A DNA stretch of 64,000 nt from assembly GCA_028356795.1 (NCBI GenBank), contig JAOMVH010000001.1:24827-88826 (forward strand). Reading direction: 5' to 3'. Of the stretch, positions 8,525 through 18,921 are shown piece after piece. The notes beneath the pieces are model-generated. The model was not told where the DNA came from, did not search any database, and was given only the letters and a program-made list of their open reading frames with translations. This stretch comes from Aliiglaciecola sp. (GTDB lineage: Bacteria > Pseudomonadota > Gammaproteobacteria > Enterobacterales > Alteromonadaceae). Numbering within the stretch: position 1 is the first letter of the stretch; each line of letters begins with the position of its first letter. The position numbers and the translations under genes were made by a program.

Positions 8525-11500
8525 ATGAAGTTTTTTGGTCCAGTTGTTCTTGCGCTTTCTTTAACGGTATTGTCCGCATGTGGAGGCGGTGGTGGCAGCA
8601 GCCAAGAGCCTGCGCCAACGCCTGTGCCCGATCCACCGCCGGCACCAACACCTGTGCCCGATCCTCCGCCGGCACCAACACCTGTGCCTGATCCACCGCC
8701 GGCACCAACGCCTGTGCCCGATCCACCGCCGGCACCAACGCCTGTGCCTGATCCTCCACCGGCGCCAACACCTGTGCCTGATCCACCACCGGCACCACCT
8801 CCAGTGCCTGATCCAGATCCTGCTCCTGACATCGATATTATTCCAGTGGGTAAGGGCAGTGTTGCGGTTGATTTTAACCCTGATGGATACCGTTGTACCG
8901 AAGACTATGGTTTCTGGGTGTATAACGCCGGAGTCGTATTACCTGGTGTAAGTGGCTGTACAAATGATGATAGACCCATTGGCAACATTACCAAACGCTA
9001 TCCGCAAGTTGTGGGTAAAGCAGCACAAGATCCTGTGGCGTCCCACCGCTGGTGGGGGTCGGTGTCTTTCCTGGGCGAAATGGCCATAGGCGACCCTAAC
9101 AGCGCGGCTTATATCACGCCTGATCCGATTATCGCGCGGATCACTAATAAAGGTGTGCGCGTGATGGGAATACCGTCAGGTTTGCAGTCAATGGATGAGA
9201 TTAATTTCCAATACCCCATACCTGATCCATTTTCCGAAGTCTTTGATGGAATAGCAGTTGCTAACTCAAATCACGCCGATTTAGAGGCATTTTTAAAAGA
9301 TAGTAGTGAAGGCTCTGTCACCGTTGAGTGGCAAGCAAATAATACTGCCGTGATGGAAGCCACCTTTGTGCATGGCTCACCCTATATCTTCTTTACTTCT
9401 TTTGATGGCGACTTTTTGCTTAGAACCTTACGTGAAGATGGTGGAGAGAAAGGTCATTTTGAGGTGGCCGACAACGTTCTTGGTTTATGGACAAGTGTAG
9501 CGGGTAACAAAAATACGTATTTGGCGGTGGGTGACAGCGGCACTGAGTTTGCCAATATCACTAGCAATCAAATTCAGGTCACAAGTCCCGACAACACCTT
9601 TACCTTGGTATTGATGCCTGAGTCGGGTGATGTCACACCGCCCCAAGCCATGATTGATAGTTTTGTTGAGCTTGCACTAAATCAGGTGACGTCAGTTAAA
9701 ATTGATTATGCGGTTAATCCACAAACTCAGGCTGTCACGGTTTCCCATCAATACCTAAATGCTGCAGGCGAAGCCACACAAACCATGGCGGGATTACATC
9801 CACTGCACTGGAAAAACAGCACAGTGGCAACTACTGATTATTCGGTCAGAAGTGCTCGTGGTACGGTGAAGTTTGCTAAAATCGATGGTTTTGATTATGC
9901 CATTCCGTCAATGGGGGTACTGCCTTATTTGCCGTCAACTAATCCGTCTATGGATTCATCCACATTAACTGCGTATATCGAATCATTCATCGCCGAAGGC
10001 CCCTCAAATTGGAATACTTTTACAGATACTTATTGGTCTGGAAAAGCCTATTCAAAGGTCTCTGAATTGGCCGCCATTGCCCGAGCAAATGGGATGGAAG
10101 AAGAGGCGGATATTTTCATTGATTGGCTCAAGCTAGAGCTTTCTACCTGGTTTAGCGCCACCACCAATGATGAAATCGATACTGATAAATACTTTGTCTA
10201 CGACGACGAGTGGGACACCTTGTTAGGCGTCACCGAATCATTTGCAGCGCATCAGATGTTAAACGATCACCATTTTCATTATGGCTACTTTGTGCGTGCG
10301 GCTGCTGAGATTTGCCGGGTAGACGCACTTTGGTGTGCAGACGATGAATATGGCCCTATGGTTGAAATGTTGATTCGGGATTACGCCGGTGGCAAAGACG
10401 ATGATATGTTTCCTTACTTGCGACATTTTGACCCAGCCAATGGTTTTTCATGGGCCTCTGGCACCGTTAACTTTGCACGTGGTAACAACAATGAGTCCAC
10501 TTCAGAAGCGGCAAATGCTTATGGTGCCATGGTGTTGTACGGCTTAATTACCGACAATCAAGCATTGGTGGACCGAGGAACCTATCTGCATGCATCTACG
10601 GCTGCTACTTACTGGCAATATTGGAACAACATTGATGCCTATAACAACATGCCAGAGGAGTTTGATAACTTTCCAGCAACCTATGACAAAATTACCACGT
10701 CGATCATTTGGGGTGATGGGGCGGTATTTTCCACATGGTTTAGTCCTTTATATGCCCATATTTTAGGTATACAAGGCTTGCCGATCAATCCGCTAACTTT
10801 GCATGTGGCGCAATATCCTGATTATATGGCTGACTACATCGAGCTTGGTCTATCTGAGTCATCTAATGGCAAACCATCAGGATTAGGCACAGATCAGTGG
10901 CGTGATATTTGGTGGAACCTGTGGGCCATGAATGATGCGACCAGTGCTATCGCTGACTTTAACTCAGTAAGCAATTACACCCCTGAGTTTGGCGAGTCCA
11001 AAGCTCATACCTATCATTGGATACATGCCCTTGAAGAACTCGGTCAAGTGATCAGTGGTACCGGCGATGTTACCGCGGATGATCCTGCTGCCATGGTATT
11101 TGAAAAAGACGGAAGTCGCAGTTATCTGGTGTACAACTTTGGCAATGATGCCAAAACCGTTAATTTTAGTGATGGCGTTTCATTTGAGGCGGCAGCATCA
11201 GTGTTTACGGTGCGTACCACCTTTGATTTAGAAACTGACGATAACGAACCGCCAAGCGCAGTGACGCTGTTAGTGGCTTCAAATATTCGCCAAACCCAAG
11301 CGGATCTCACATGGCAAGCGGCCACTGACAATGTGCGTGTTGCCAGCTACCGTGTTGATGTATTGCAAGATGCTGAAGTCATAAACACCTATGGGACCCA
11401 GTCGACACAATTCGGTTTAACTGGGTTAACCGCCAACACTGACTATGAAGTCACGGTGACAGCCATCGATGTGGCGGGTAATGAATCTGTTGCAGATACG

Positions 11501-12310
11501 ATTGATATTACCACTGCCCAAGAAGGGCAAGATTTACCGCCACTGATGTCTGGGGTGATCATGCTAAACAGTGTTTCCAGCACGGGCATGACAATCAGCT
11601 GGTCAGCGGCTGAAGATGAGGGCGAGATAGCAAGTTATTCGGTTGTGGTTACTGGACCGGACAACTTCCTGTTTGAAACCTCAACGCAAAACTTGACTAT
11701 TGAATTGACAGATTTAACCGAAAATACCCTTTACACCCTTCAGGTTACGGCACTGGACGATAGTAATCAGGCGTCCAACACTCTTGAGCGTCAAGTGACG
11801 ACTGCTACATCAACTCCGGCACTCGTGGTCTTTGCCACAAGTCTACCTGATGGCTATGTGACGGCTAATTATCCGGGTAATGATGAGGCGGATAACGATA
11901 TTATTTCGACTGATGGTGGCGTGTTAGAGGCAGACTTCACCGGTGGTGGTAATGTGTATATCACCGCTCCCAGCACCGTGGACTTAAGCCCCTATGAAAG
12001 TGGTTACTTAGAATTTGAGTTGCGTGTTGTAAGCATGGGTAGCCATTCTGATATTTTGGTGAAAATTGATAGTGGTTGGCCGGCAGTCAGTGATTTGGAT
12101 GTCTCGGCCTATGGCGGCTTGCCTACTAATGATACTGACTTTGTGGCGTATCGAATTCCAATTGCCGACTTTGTCGCTTCGTCAAACCGCTTTGTTGAAG
12201 GCAATACGATGGATATTAGTTCAGTGGTTAACCCCGTTGTTTTTGAAGGTAGTGAAGGCGGCGATGCGTTGCATATTCAGTTGCGCAACATTCAGTTTGT
12301 TGCTCAGTAA
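8525..12310 (+). CDS. GH81 endo-beta-1,3-glucanase lipoprotein with Pro-rich linker, two FN3 domains and a C-terminal beta-sandwich module
   Basis: ATG at 8525 gives MKFFGPVVLALSLTVLSAC (lipobox LSAC); GH81 signature FVYDDEWDTLLGVTESFAAHQMLNDHHFHYGYFVRAAAEI; FN3 repeats beginning PPSAVTLLVAS and PPLMSGVIMLN. Confidence 0.9.
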   Translation: MKFFGPVVLALSLTVLSACGGGGGSSQEPAPTPVPDPPPAPTPVPDPPPAPTPVPDPPPAPTPVPDPPPAPTPVPDPPPAPTPVPDPPPAPPPVPDPDPAPDIDIIPVGKGSVAVDFNPDGYRCTEDYGFWVYNAGVVLPGVSGCTNDDRPIGNITKRYPQVVGKAAQDPVASHRWWGSVSFLGEMAIGDPNSAAYITPDPIIARITNKGVRVMGIPSGLQSMDEINFQYPIPDPFSEVFDGIAVANSNHADLEAFLKDSSEGSVTVEWQANNTAVMEATFVHGSPYIFFTSFDGDFLLRTLREDGGEKGHFEVADNVLGLWTSVAGNKNTYLAVGDSGTEFANITSNQIQVTSPDNTFTLVLMPESGDVTPPQAMIDSFVELALNQVTSVKIDYAVNPQTQAVTVSHQYLNAAGEATQTMAGLHPLHWKNSTVATTDYSVRSARGTVKFAKIDGFDYAIPSMGVLPYLPSTNPSMDSSTLTAYIESFIAEGPSNWNTFTDTYWSGKAYSKVSELAAIARANGMEEEADIFIDWLKLELSTWFSATTNDEIDTDKYFVYDDEWDTLLGVTESFAAHQMLNDHHFHYGYFVRAAAEICRVDALWCADDEYGPMVEMLIRDYAGGKDDDMFPYLRHFDPANGFSWASGTVNFARGNNNESTSEAANAYGAMVLYGLITDNQALVDRGTYLHASTAATYWQYWNNIDAYNNMPEEFDNFPATYDKITTSIIWGDGAVFSTWFSPLYAHILGIQGLPINPLTLHVAQYPDYMADYIELGLSESSNGKPSGLGTDQWRDIWWNLWAMNDATSAIADFNSVSNYTPEFGESKAHTYHWIHALEELGQVISGTGDVTADDPAAMVFEKDGSRSYLVYNFGNDAKTVNFSDGVSFEAAASVFTVRTTFDLETDDNEPPSAVTLLVASNIRQTQADLTWQAATDNVRVASYRVDVLQDAEVINTYGTQSTQFGLTGLTANTDYEVTVTAIDVAGNESVADTIDITTAQEGQDLPPLMSGVIMLNSVSSTGMTISWSAAEDEGEIASYSVVVTGPDNFLFETSTQNLTIELTDLTENTLYTLQVTALDDSNQASNTLERQVTTATSTPALVVFATSLPDGYVTANYPGNDEADNDIISTDGGVLEADFTGGGNVYITAPSTVDLSPYESGYLEFELRVVSMGSHSDILVKIDSGWPAVSDLDVSAYGGLPTNDTDFVAYRIPIADFVASSNRFVEGNTMDISSVVNPVVFEGSEGGDALHIQLRNIQFVAQ
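8609..8818 (+). repeat. Seven tandem 30-bp units encoding (PAPTPVPDPP)n
   Basis: Direct reading of ccggcaccaacacctgtgcctgatccaccg-type units inside the GH81 gene. Confidence 0.95.
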
Positions 12311-12325
12311 TAGAGGCCGTTTACC

Positions 12326-12354
12326 GCTGGTGGGCGCTAACTAAGCGCCACCGG
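12326..12354. terminator. Hairpin between convergent genes
   Basis: ggtgggcgct-aacta-agcgccacc stem with one bulged G; no clear T-tract. Confidence 0.4.
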
Positions 12355-12365
12355 CTATTGCACAA

Positions 12366-13379
12366 CTAGTTATTTAATTTATTGATTAAGCTTGCACGTA
12401 ACTGACGGGCAGTGGTTTCATTCAGGGGGGCTAAAACCCCCTTTTTTGATGCTGGAATATGTTCCGTATCTGGCTGTGAAAACACATAGTGCTCAAACAT
12501 GTTTCGCCAGCTATCACGCTGGGCTTCAGGCAAGTCACGAATACTTAAAATGGCATGGTTGAGGGCATCTAGCGGGGTACCCATAAAGTTAGGTACTTGT
12601 CGCCACCAATAGTTGATGAGTATATTAAATGGCTGTAATCCTTCCACATGATGCCACCACATACTGGGTATATAAATAGCGTCACCCGGGCTTAGCTCAA
12701 CAATCGAACAGTGCTCAATAGCTTGTTGGAACTTAGGAAAGCGTTGGAAGTCGGGCTGATAAAAGTCCACCAAACTTGCGGGTTGTCCTGCTGGGGTGTA
12801 ATCCAATGGCCCAATATATAAATTGTCCAATTGATCAGGTGGGAACAAGGTAAATCGGCGTTTTCCGGCAATACAACAAGCTAGATTGTCGGGGACATCA
12901 AAGTGCGCGGCGATCCTAGACTGGGTGCCTGCCCAGATACTTACGAGCGGTATATTTTGTAATTGCGGAATGTCATTGTGCTCACGCATACCCGGTAATA
13001 TGTGATTGATAGATGCCGACCCTAAATAGACAGAGGGTGGACTAGGCGCATCCAGTGTTGCCAATATCTCATCCAATATCTGATTAACCGTGGTGTTCTT
13101 TGGCGAAAAGTTGAATCCATCGAGGTTATCGTTATAAAAAAAGCGACCGTTAACCTCATTGGGAGCCTCAAATGCCTGAACTGGATTGTCATTAGACCAT
13201 TGTTGTAAATAGTCCTTAGCTTGCTCAGGCGAGGCTTTAGCAGCCCCTACCAGTGGCCAGTCTCTCACTAACCCCCTAAAAACCGTAGGCTCAGAGGAGG
13301 TCATCCTCTGCGCCGTTAAGTCTGCGTAGGTAGCATTGGGGATCTCGGTAATTGTGTGAGCAGAATTAAAAGTAAGCAT
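12366..13379 (-). CDS. Cupin-like (JmjC/cupin_8) protein
   Basis: 337 aa; IAAHFDVPDNLACCIAGKRRFTLFPPDQLDNLYIGP and LSPGDAIYIPSMWWHHVEGL are typical of cupin_8 proteins. Confidence 0.88.
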   Translation of the reverse strand: MLTFNSAHTITEIPNATYADLTAQRMTSSEPTVFRGLVRDWPLVGAAKASPEQAKDYLQQWSNDNPVQAFEAPNEVNGRFFYNDNLDGFNFSPKNTTVNQILDEILATLDAPSPPSVYLGSASINHILPGMREHNDIPQLQNIPLVSIWAGTQSRIAAHFDVPDNLACCIAGKRRFTLFPPDQLDNLYIGPLDYTPAGQPASLVDFYQPDFQRFPKFQQAIEHCSIVELSPGDAIYIPSMWWHHVEGLQPFNILINYWWRQVPNFMGTPLDALNHAILSIRDLPEAQRDSWRNMFEHYVFSQPDTEHIPASKKGVLAPLNETTARQLRASLINKLNN

Positions 13380-13386
13380 GATTGGA

Positions 13387-14121
13387 CTAGAGTGTGCTAT
13401 TTTTCTTTTCTATCAACAATGACAAGTTAGACATAGATGCTTCCATCATGTGGATCAGCTGCAAATAGCCGAGTTGATGTAGTTGCTGAAGTGTGTCGCC
13501 AGATAATCCCGCGACTTTTTCTTCATGAATGGTGTACAAACTGTTTAGCTCATGCTGCGAGTTGTCTTTTAACGTGACCTTGATATTGACCGATTCAATC
13601 AAATCTAACTCAAGCAGTTTGTCGATGAATTCTTTGCTTTGCTGGTGGCCCAGGTGAATGGCTTGCAACACTGAATTAATGTTATGCAAATAGTCACTTT
13701 GTCCACCTTGACTCAAAAATACCGGCACCGCATCAGTGTCTGAGTCATCGGTAGACACTCTGGGGCTGTCCATATCCACAAAAACCACCGGATCTTTGGT
13801 TAAAACACCGTCTTTTTGAATGTTTTGAAAACCAATTAAAAATGGACGGCGCTGAATACTTAGTGGGATGTAATTCGCCTGCCAGCCATCATCGTTCAAA
13901 AACAAGTTTTCATTGTCTCCAAAGCCCAACATGGCGATAGTTTCAAATTGACCGGTTTCAGAATGTTTATGGAAAAATATTGGATAGAACCCCTGAACCT
14001 CACGAAACTCAGACACAAAGACATTGCTAAAACTAACATCGTCGCCAAGGCCGGGTCGCATGCTGGCGATGACTTTTAGGTCTTTGTGAGTAACGTTATC
14101 AAGAAGTTGATGATTGGGCAT
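13387..14121 (-). CDS. SapC family protein
   Basis: 244 aa; YIPLSIQRRPFLIGF and the family-typical position between a cupin-like and a halogenase-like gene. Confidence 0.8.
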   Translation of the reverse strand: MPNHQLLDNVTHKDLKVIASMRPGLGDDVSFSNVFVSEFREVQGFYPIFFHKHSETGQFETIAMLGFGDNENLFLNDDGWQANYIPLSIQRRPFLIGFQNIQKDGVLTKDPVVFVDMDSPRVSTDDSDTDAVPVFLSQGGQSDYLHNINSVLQAIHLGHQQSKEFIDKLLELDLIESVNIKVTLKDNSQHELNSLYTIHEEKVAGLSGDTLQQLHQLGYLQLIHMMEASMSNLSLLIEKKNSTL

Positions 14122-14207
14122 GAAAGCTCCTAATAAATAATTCGAATCATGGTGTTAACCTGAATAGGCTACCACCATGGAGATAAACAGAGCAACACAG
14201 AGCTGCG

Positions 14208-15764
14208 TTAAATTCGTTGTAAACCAAATTCACGGATTTTTTCAATCAATTCGCGATTGGTGGGCAATCCTCTAAGCAATTTGTCGGTGGTTTGTTGGTT
14301 TTTTCTAAAACTCTCCATGGCCATTTGATAATTGCTTGAGCGCCTTGCTGTGGCGGGTGTTTGGGTTTTAAAGCCCATTCCATAAAGCACATATTGATAA
14401 CTAGCAGACGGGAATACTTCGTCTATCTGGGTAAAGTCACTGTGCCATGGGCTATGGTACTGCCAAAGTGCAAGTTGCTGTTTTAGATCTTCAGGGATTG
14501 TTTCAGGTCGACAGTTATCAACCCAATAATCGGTATCTGTGCGTTTGGTTAATATGTAATGAAGTTTCAAAAAATCGATAATACGGTCCCAACGATATAG
14601 AAACTTATCATTGAATCGCTTGGCGACAATATCCATCACCCCACGGGTGGCTGGAAGCTGTTCACTGATCATCGCAGCTGACAGCTCTACCAATACTAAT
14701 GCAGACGCTTCTAGTGGCTCTAAGAAGCCTGCAGAGAGGCCGACTGCGACACAGTTTTTGTGCCAAAATACTTGTCGATGTCCCGGTGTGATGGGGATTT
14801 TGCGCACCGTGAGCTCATCGGCTTTGTCACCGACACTTTGGCGAACATAATTTCGCAATTCCACTTCGGCTTTGTCATCGGTGGTATGTTCAGACGAAAA
14901 TACATGGCCCACACCGCGTCTTGAAGGCAAGCCTATATCCCATATCCAACCAGCACTTTGCCCGGTTGATATGGTGTGTGATGCGATAGGGCTTTTATCT
15001 GATTCGTAAGGCACATGTACGGCTAGGGCCGTATCATTAAATAAGATATGGCGCTTGTTAATAAACGGAATTTGATAATGTTTTCCTAACAACAAGGAGT
15101 TAAAACCGGTGCAGTCGATAAACAAGTCTGCTTCAAGCTCGCCTTTATTTCTGGTGTTAAGAGTTTTAATATCCCCATTCGGGTGAGAATTAATGCCCTC
15201 AACATGGTCAAGAATATGGTTAACCCCGAGCTTTTCAGTACAATGTTTTTGTAACATCACTGAGAATTTACCCGCATCCAGGTGATACGCATAATTGGCC
15301 ACATGGGCATACTCAGGTGTGGTGTTTTGTTTGGGCGCAAGATCTTGTTCACAAATATGGCCTTGATAAGATACCGCATCAGCAAAAGGAATATTTGGTG
15401 CTTGTTGCTGCCAAAATGGCGCAAGGTTGATACGTTCATAACCCTCTGGCAAAACCAACGGATGATAATAGGCATCATCTTCTGCGCCAGTTACCCATTT
15501 CGCAAATTTAGCTCCTTGTTTAAATGATGCGTCACATTCACGGATAAACTGAGTTTCTGTGATACCCATTTTACGAAGCGTACCGCGCATGGTTGGCCAA
15601 GTGCCTTCACCCACACCAACTGGGTTCACATCTGGTGACTCTATCAACGTCACCGAGATACCATCTGGCGAGTCAGCCATATGCTCAGCGGCAATCACGC
15701 CTGCGGTTAACCAACCCGCAGAACCACCGCCCACAATCACTATTTTGCGAATCGGACTATCCAT
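14208..15764 (-). CDS. Flavin-dependent tryptophan halogenase-like protein
   Basis: Start MDSPIRKIVIVGGGSAGWLTAG (GxGxxG); FKQGAKFAKW lysine region; GWIWDIGLPSRRG matches the WxWxI halogenase motif. Confidence 0.9.
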   Translation of the reverse strand: MDSPIRKIVIVGGGSAGWLTAGVIAAEHMADSPDGISVTLIESPDVNPVGVGEGTWPTMRGTLRKMGITETQFIRECDASFKQGAKFAKWVTGAEDDAYYHPLVLPEGYERINLAPFWQQQAPNIPFADAVSYQGHICEQDLAPKQNTTPEYAHVANYAYHLDAGKFSVMLQKHCTEKLGVNHILDHVEGINSHPNGDIKTLNTRNKGELEADLFIDCTGFNSLLLGKHYQIPFINKRHILFNDTALAVHVPYESDKSPIASHTISTGQSAGWIWDIGLPSRRGVGHVFSSEHTTDDKAEVELRNYVRQSVGDKADELTVRKIPITPGHRQVFWHKNCVAVGLSAGFLEPLEASALVLVELSAAMISEQLPATRGVMDIVAKRFNDKFLYRWDRIIDFLKLHYILTKRTDTDYWVDNCRPETIPEDLKQQLALWQYHSPWHSDFTQIDEVFPSASYQYVLYGMGFKTQTPATARRSSNYQMAMESFRKNQQTTDKLLRGLPTNRELIEKIREFGLQRI

Positions 15765-15803
15765 CAATCTGTACTCCAAACAATCGTCTTTCAAAACAAT
15801 AAC

Positions 15804-15832
15804 AAAAAGCCGCTATGAAAGCGGCTTTTTTC
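15804..15832. terminator. Rho-independent terminator, reads as bidirectional
   Basis: aaaaagccgc-tatgaaa-gcggcttttttc; U-tract possible on both strands. Confidence 0.85.
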
Positions 15833-15847
15833 GTAAAACAGAACCCG

Positions 15848-18817
15848 CTAGAAAGAGTAGCGAGCACCAAAGTTATATCGAGAGCCGTATTGACGAGCAA
15901 ATAGGAATTGCTCTTCATAACGACCATAACCTTCTTCTGTTTCATTGGTTAGGTTTATTCCTTCAAAGAATACCGTCAAATTGTCATTCACATCATAGTT
16001 GATGCTCAGATCAGTTTGCGCATACTCTTTTCCAAATTGCGGCGGACTTTCTGCCGAACCTTGTTGTTGTCCAACACCAATCAAGTAATCATCACGCCAT
16101 GCGTAAGTGAGTTTGACTGACAAACCGTCTTTTTCATAAAACAGTTGGGTGTTTGCTGAGTCACTCAAGCCGTTCAACGGAGATTGTGCATCGAAGCTTT
16201 CTGTATCGTACTCCACATCGCCATCAACTAACGTGATATTGAAGCTAGCACCAAAACCAGTTTCACCAAACATGTGCTGAATCGCGAACTCGATACCATC
16301 TACCGACTTGTCGTCACCATTTTCAGGACGGCTTACTAACCACTCAATCAAAGGATCATTTTCGTTTTGACGAATGATTTGAGTTTGACAACATGCATCA
16401 TCAACCCCTTGGCCACTATCAATCAATTGTTGCCAAATGGCACCGTCAGTCACATCAACGCCGTCAGCAACTAGCTCAGCGGCAGCTTGCGCAGCACGCG
16501 GGCCATTCAACGGATCACGAAGGTTATCAACGGTCACTAAGGTTTGAACCGTACTAATGAAGTTCTTCACGTCTTTTCTGAAGTAACCTAAAGCAATGTA
16601 ACTGGCATCAGCGTAATAATATTCAGCCGTTAAATCGAAGTTGGTTGACTCGAAAGGCTGAAGATTAGTATTACCAGAGCTACCATTTCTGCTACCTGGC
16701 TTAGGAGCCGCAGATAGTGATCTGGCACCAACTAAGTTACCCAAAGGCGCACGAGTAATGGTTTTACTCGCTGAGAAACGCGTAATCAATTCGTCAGTAA
16801 CTTCTACTTTAATATCTAAATTTGGCAGAAGTAAGTCGTGCTCTCCAGAGAAGGCGACACTACCCGTATCACTGGCTCTGTAACGCAGTTGCCACTCAGT
16901 GGGGTTTGACCAAACCACAAAGTCTTCAATATCTTGATTAACCACACTGGTGACTTCGGTTTCTTCGTAACGAAGACCGACGTTAACATCAATGGGCATG
17001 TCGTCAATTTCAAAATACATATCAGCAGCTATGTAAGCACTTTGTGTTTGCTCGGTTAAGTCAGCGTATGTATTAACCGCATTTGACTGGGCAAATGGGT
17101 CTGTCTCAAAGCCAAAGAACGACTGCAGACGACCAACCGCTTCGGCGTAATCAAAGTCGTAAAAGTAGTTGGTTGTTAGGTTTGCACCACCATTTGAAAA
17201 CTGATCGAGCAAATCACCTGTGCTAGTACGGGTGAACATACTGTCAGGGAAAATCGCCTGGTTGCCATTGTAACCACCTGGTCCTTGGTTGCCACTAAAT
17301 GCATTGCGACCGCCAAAGGTTTGATCAGTGCTTGATAAGCCGCCTCTAACAGCCATCAAGAAGCTATCTTCAGGGTTTTCCCAAGTACCATGTAATTGCA
17401 ACTGCTCAACAGTAGACTCACCGACTCCGCGACTGAACTGCGCAAACAAGGGATCAAAGTCATTTGCTGAAGCTTCCGCTGCACCGTCTGGCCAAGTTAT
17501 GTCATATTGCGGAATGCCACCTTGAGAGAAATCATAGGTTTTGGTGACAATGTTATTCGGCCCTAAGATGATGTTACCTGAGTGATTGGTGCCGCCATCA
17601 GCACCGTTATCAGTGGTCGTTTTAGAGTCGTGGTAATCTAACTCGAAATGCAAACTATCATTGAACTGCCATTCCCAGTTGAAACCAATCGAGTCACTTT
17701 CAACCAACAGCGTTTCAGCGTTTGCAGAGTGAGCAAAATCGTTGGCTGTTTCTGTAAAGTTAATCGCGGTACCGCGTTCATCTAGTTCATAATCAGTAAC
17801 GTTACCACCGAAGTTAAACCAAATGCCAAACCCTTTTCCGGCAGTTGCCTGCTCAATCTCAGAGTAAACATAGTCGAGGGTAAAGGTCATGTCATCACGA
17901 GGCGCATATTGTAATGTAGCTTGGCCATTAAAACGTGAACGATCGACGTTATTGATATTGTTTGAAATTTGACGAGGGAAGTAGGTGTGTCCTGCTTTGC
18001 CGTCTTCAGTTGCACCATCAGCAGTATCTTCCGCTGCATTAGCGGCGTCAGGTCTTGCGTCAATAAACGATGTTGCATTGGTAAATGGTCCCTGATCGGC
18101 TTGCCAACCGGGAATATTTGCACTTTGCTGTTGGAAATTACGAGTTTGGTGAGACAAGGAAACCGCAAAACCTAAGGTATTGTCTAAGAATGTGTCGCTG
18201 TATAGCGCTGACAATTCAGGTGTAACATCTTCACCTTCCACATTGGATTCGTCGTATATGCCCTTGGCAGATACAGCATATTTCAAACCGGGTGAGTTTA
18301 ACGGTTTAGCGGTAATAATGTTAACCGTCGCACCCAAACCACCTGAAGGTATATCAGCTCGGCCTGTTTTGTATAGCTCTAGTGCACTAACACCGTCAGA
18401 GGCTAAGTTTTCCAAGTCAAACGAACGAGTATTACCCGTTCCCGGCATCTGACGGCCGTTTAGGGTTACCAAGTTAAAGCTTGGACCAAAACCACGTACT
18501 GTGATTTGGCTACCTTCACCATTTTTGCGACTAATAGTTACACCGGTAATACGTTGTAAGGATTCTGCTAAGTTGGTGTCTGGGAATTTACCCATTTCCT
18601 CAGCGGAGATAGCATCAACAACACCTTGTCCATCACGTTTGATGTCCATAGCGCGAATTAAACTGCCACGGATACCGCGTACTGCGATGACTTCGACATC
18701 ATCACCAGCTGCTGAGGCCGCTTCTTCTTGGGCTTGTGCCGTTGACATTGCTGCTGTTCCCATTAGCAATGAAATCGACGCCGCCAAATATTTTTTATTG
18801 AAAGTCATATGTTTCAT
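15848..18817 (-). CDS. TonB-dependent receptor, probable laminari-oligosaccharide/laminarin importer
   Basis: 989 aa; signal peptide, plug domain (EEMGKFPDTNLAESLQRITGVTISRKNGEGSQITVRGFGPSFNLVTLNGRQMP), C-terminal barrel ending in YNFGARYSF. Confidence 0.92.
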   Translation of the reverse strand: MKHMTFNKKYLAASISLLMGTAAMSTAQAQEEAASAAGDDVEVIAVRGIRGSLIRAMDIKRDGQGVVDAISAEEMGKFPDTNLAESLQRITGVTISRKNGEGSQITVRGFGPSFNLVTLNGRQMPGTGNTRSFDLENLASDGVSALELYKTGRADIPSGGLGATVNIITAKPLNSPGLKYAVSAKGIYDESNVEGEDVTPELSALYSDTFLDNTLGFAVSLSHQTRNFQQQSANIPGWQADQGPFTNATSFIDARPDAANAAEDTADGATEDGKAGHTYFPRQISNNINNVDRSRFNGQATLQYAPRDDMTFTLDYVYSEIEQATAGKGFGIWFNFGGNVTDYELDERGTAINFTETANDFAHSANAETLLVESDSIGFNWEWQFNDSLHFELDYHDSKTTTDNGADGGTNHSGNIILGPNNIVTKTYDFSQGGIPQYDITWPDGAAEASANDFDPLFAQFSRGVGESTVEQLQLHGTWENPEDSFLMAVRGGLSSTDQTFGGRNAFSGNQGPGGYNGNQAIFPDSMFTRTSTGDLLDQFSNGGANLTTNYFYDFDYAEAVGRLQSFFGFETDPFAQSNAVNTYADLTEQTQSAYIAADMYFEIDDMPIDVNVGLRYEETEVTSVVNQDIEDFVVWSNPTEWQLRYRASDTGSVAFSGEHDLLLPNLDIKVEVTDELITRFSASKTITRAPLGNLVGARSLSAAPKPGSRNGSSGNTNLQPFESTNFDLTAEYYYADASYIALGYFRKDVKNFISTVQTLVTVDNLRDPLNGPRAAQAAAELVADGVDVTDGAIWQQLIDSGQGVDDACCQTQIIRQNENDPLIEWLVSRPENGDDKSVDGIEFAIQHMFGETGFGASFNITLVDGDVEYDTESFDAQSPLNGLSDSANTQLFYEKDGLSVKLTYAWRDDYLIGVGQQQGSAESPPQFGKEYAQTDLSINYDVNDNLTVFFEGINLTNETEEGYGRYEEQFLFARQYGSRYNFGARYSF

Positions 18818-18921
18818 AGTGTTCCTACTTATTCTTCTCTCAATTCAGTGCTTAGCGCCTTCGAGATAAGTGTTACTTCACTTATGCAGGAAAGCGCTGC
18901 TCCTATTGGTTCTGTTAGCGA

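Noticed and set aside
8609-8818. Possible CRISPR array
   Set aside because: Contiguous 30-bp coding tandem repeats with no unique spacers and no cas genes.
8431-8832. Minus-strand ORF encoding (GAGGGSGTGV)n
   Set aside because: Antisense translation of the Pro-rich repeat of the GH81 lipoprotein; the sense frame has signal peptide, lipobox and a catalytic domain.
8580-8951. Plus-strand alternative-frame ORF through the same repeats
   Set aside because: Frame shadow of the minisatellite; no domain and fully inside the GH81 gene.
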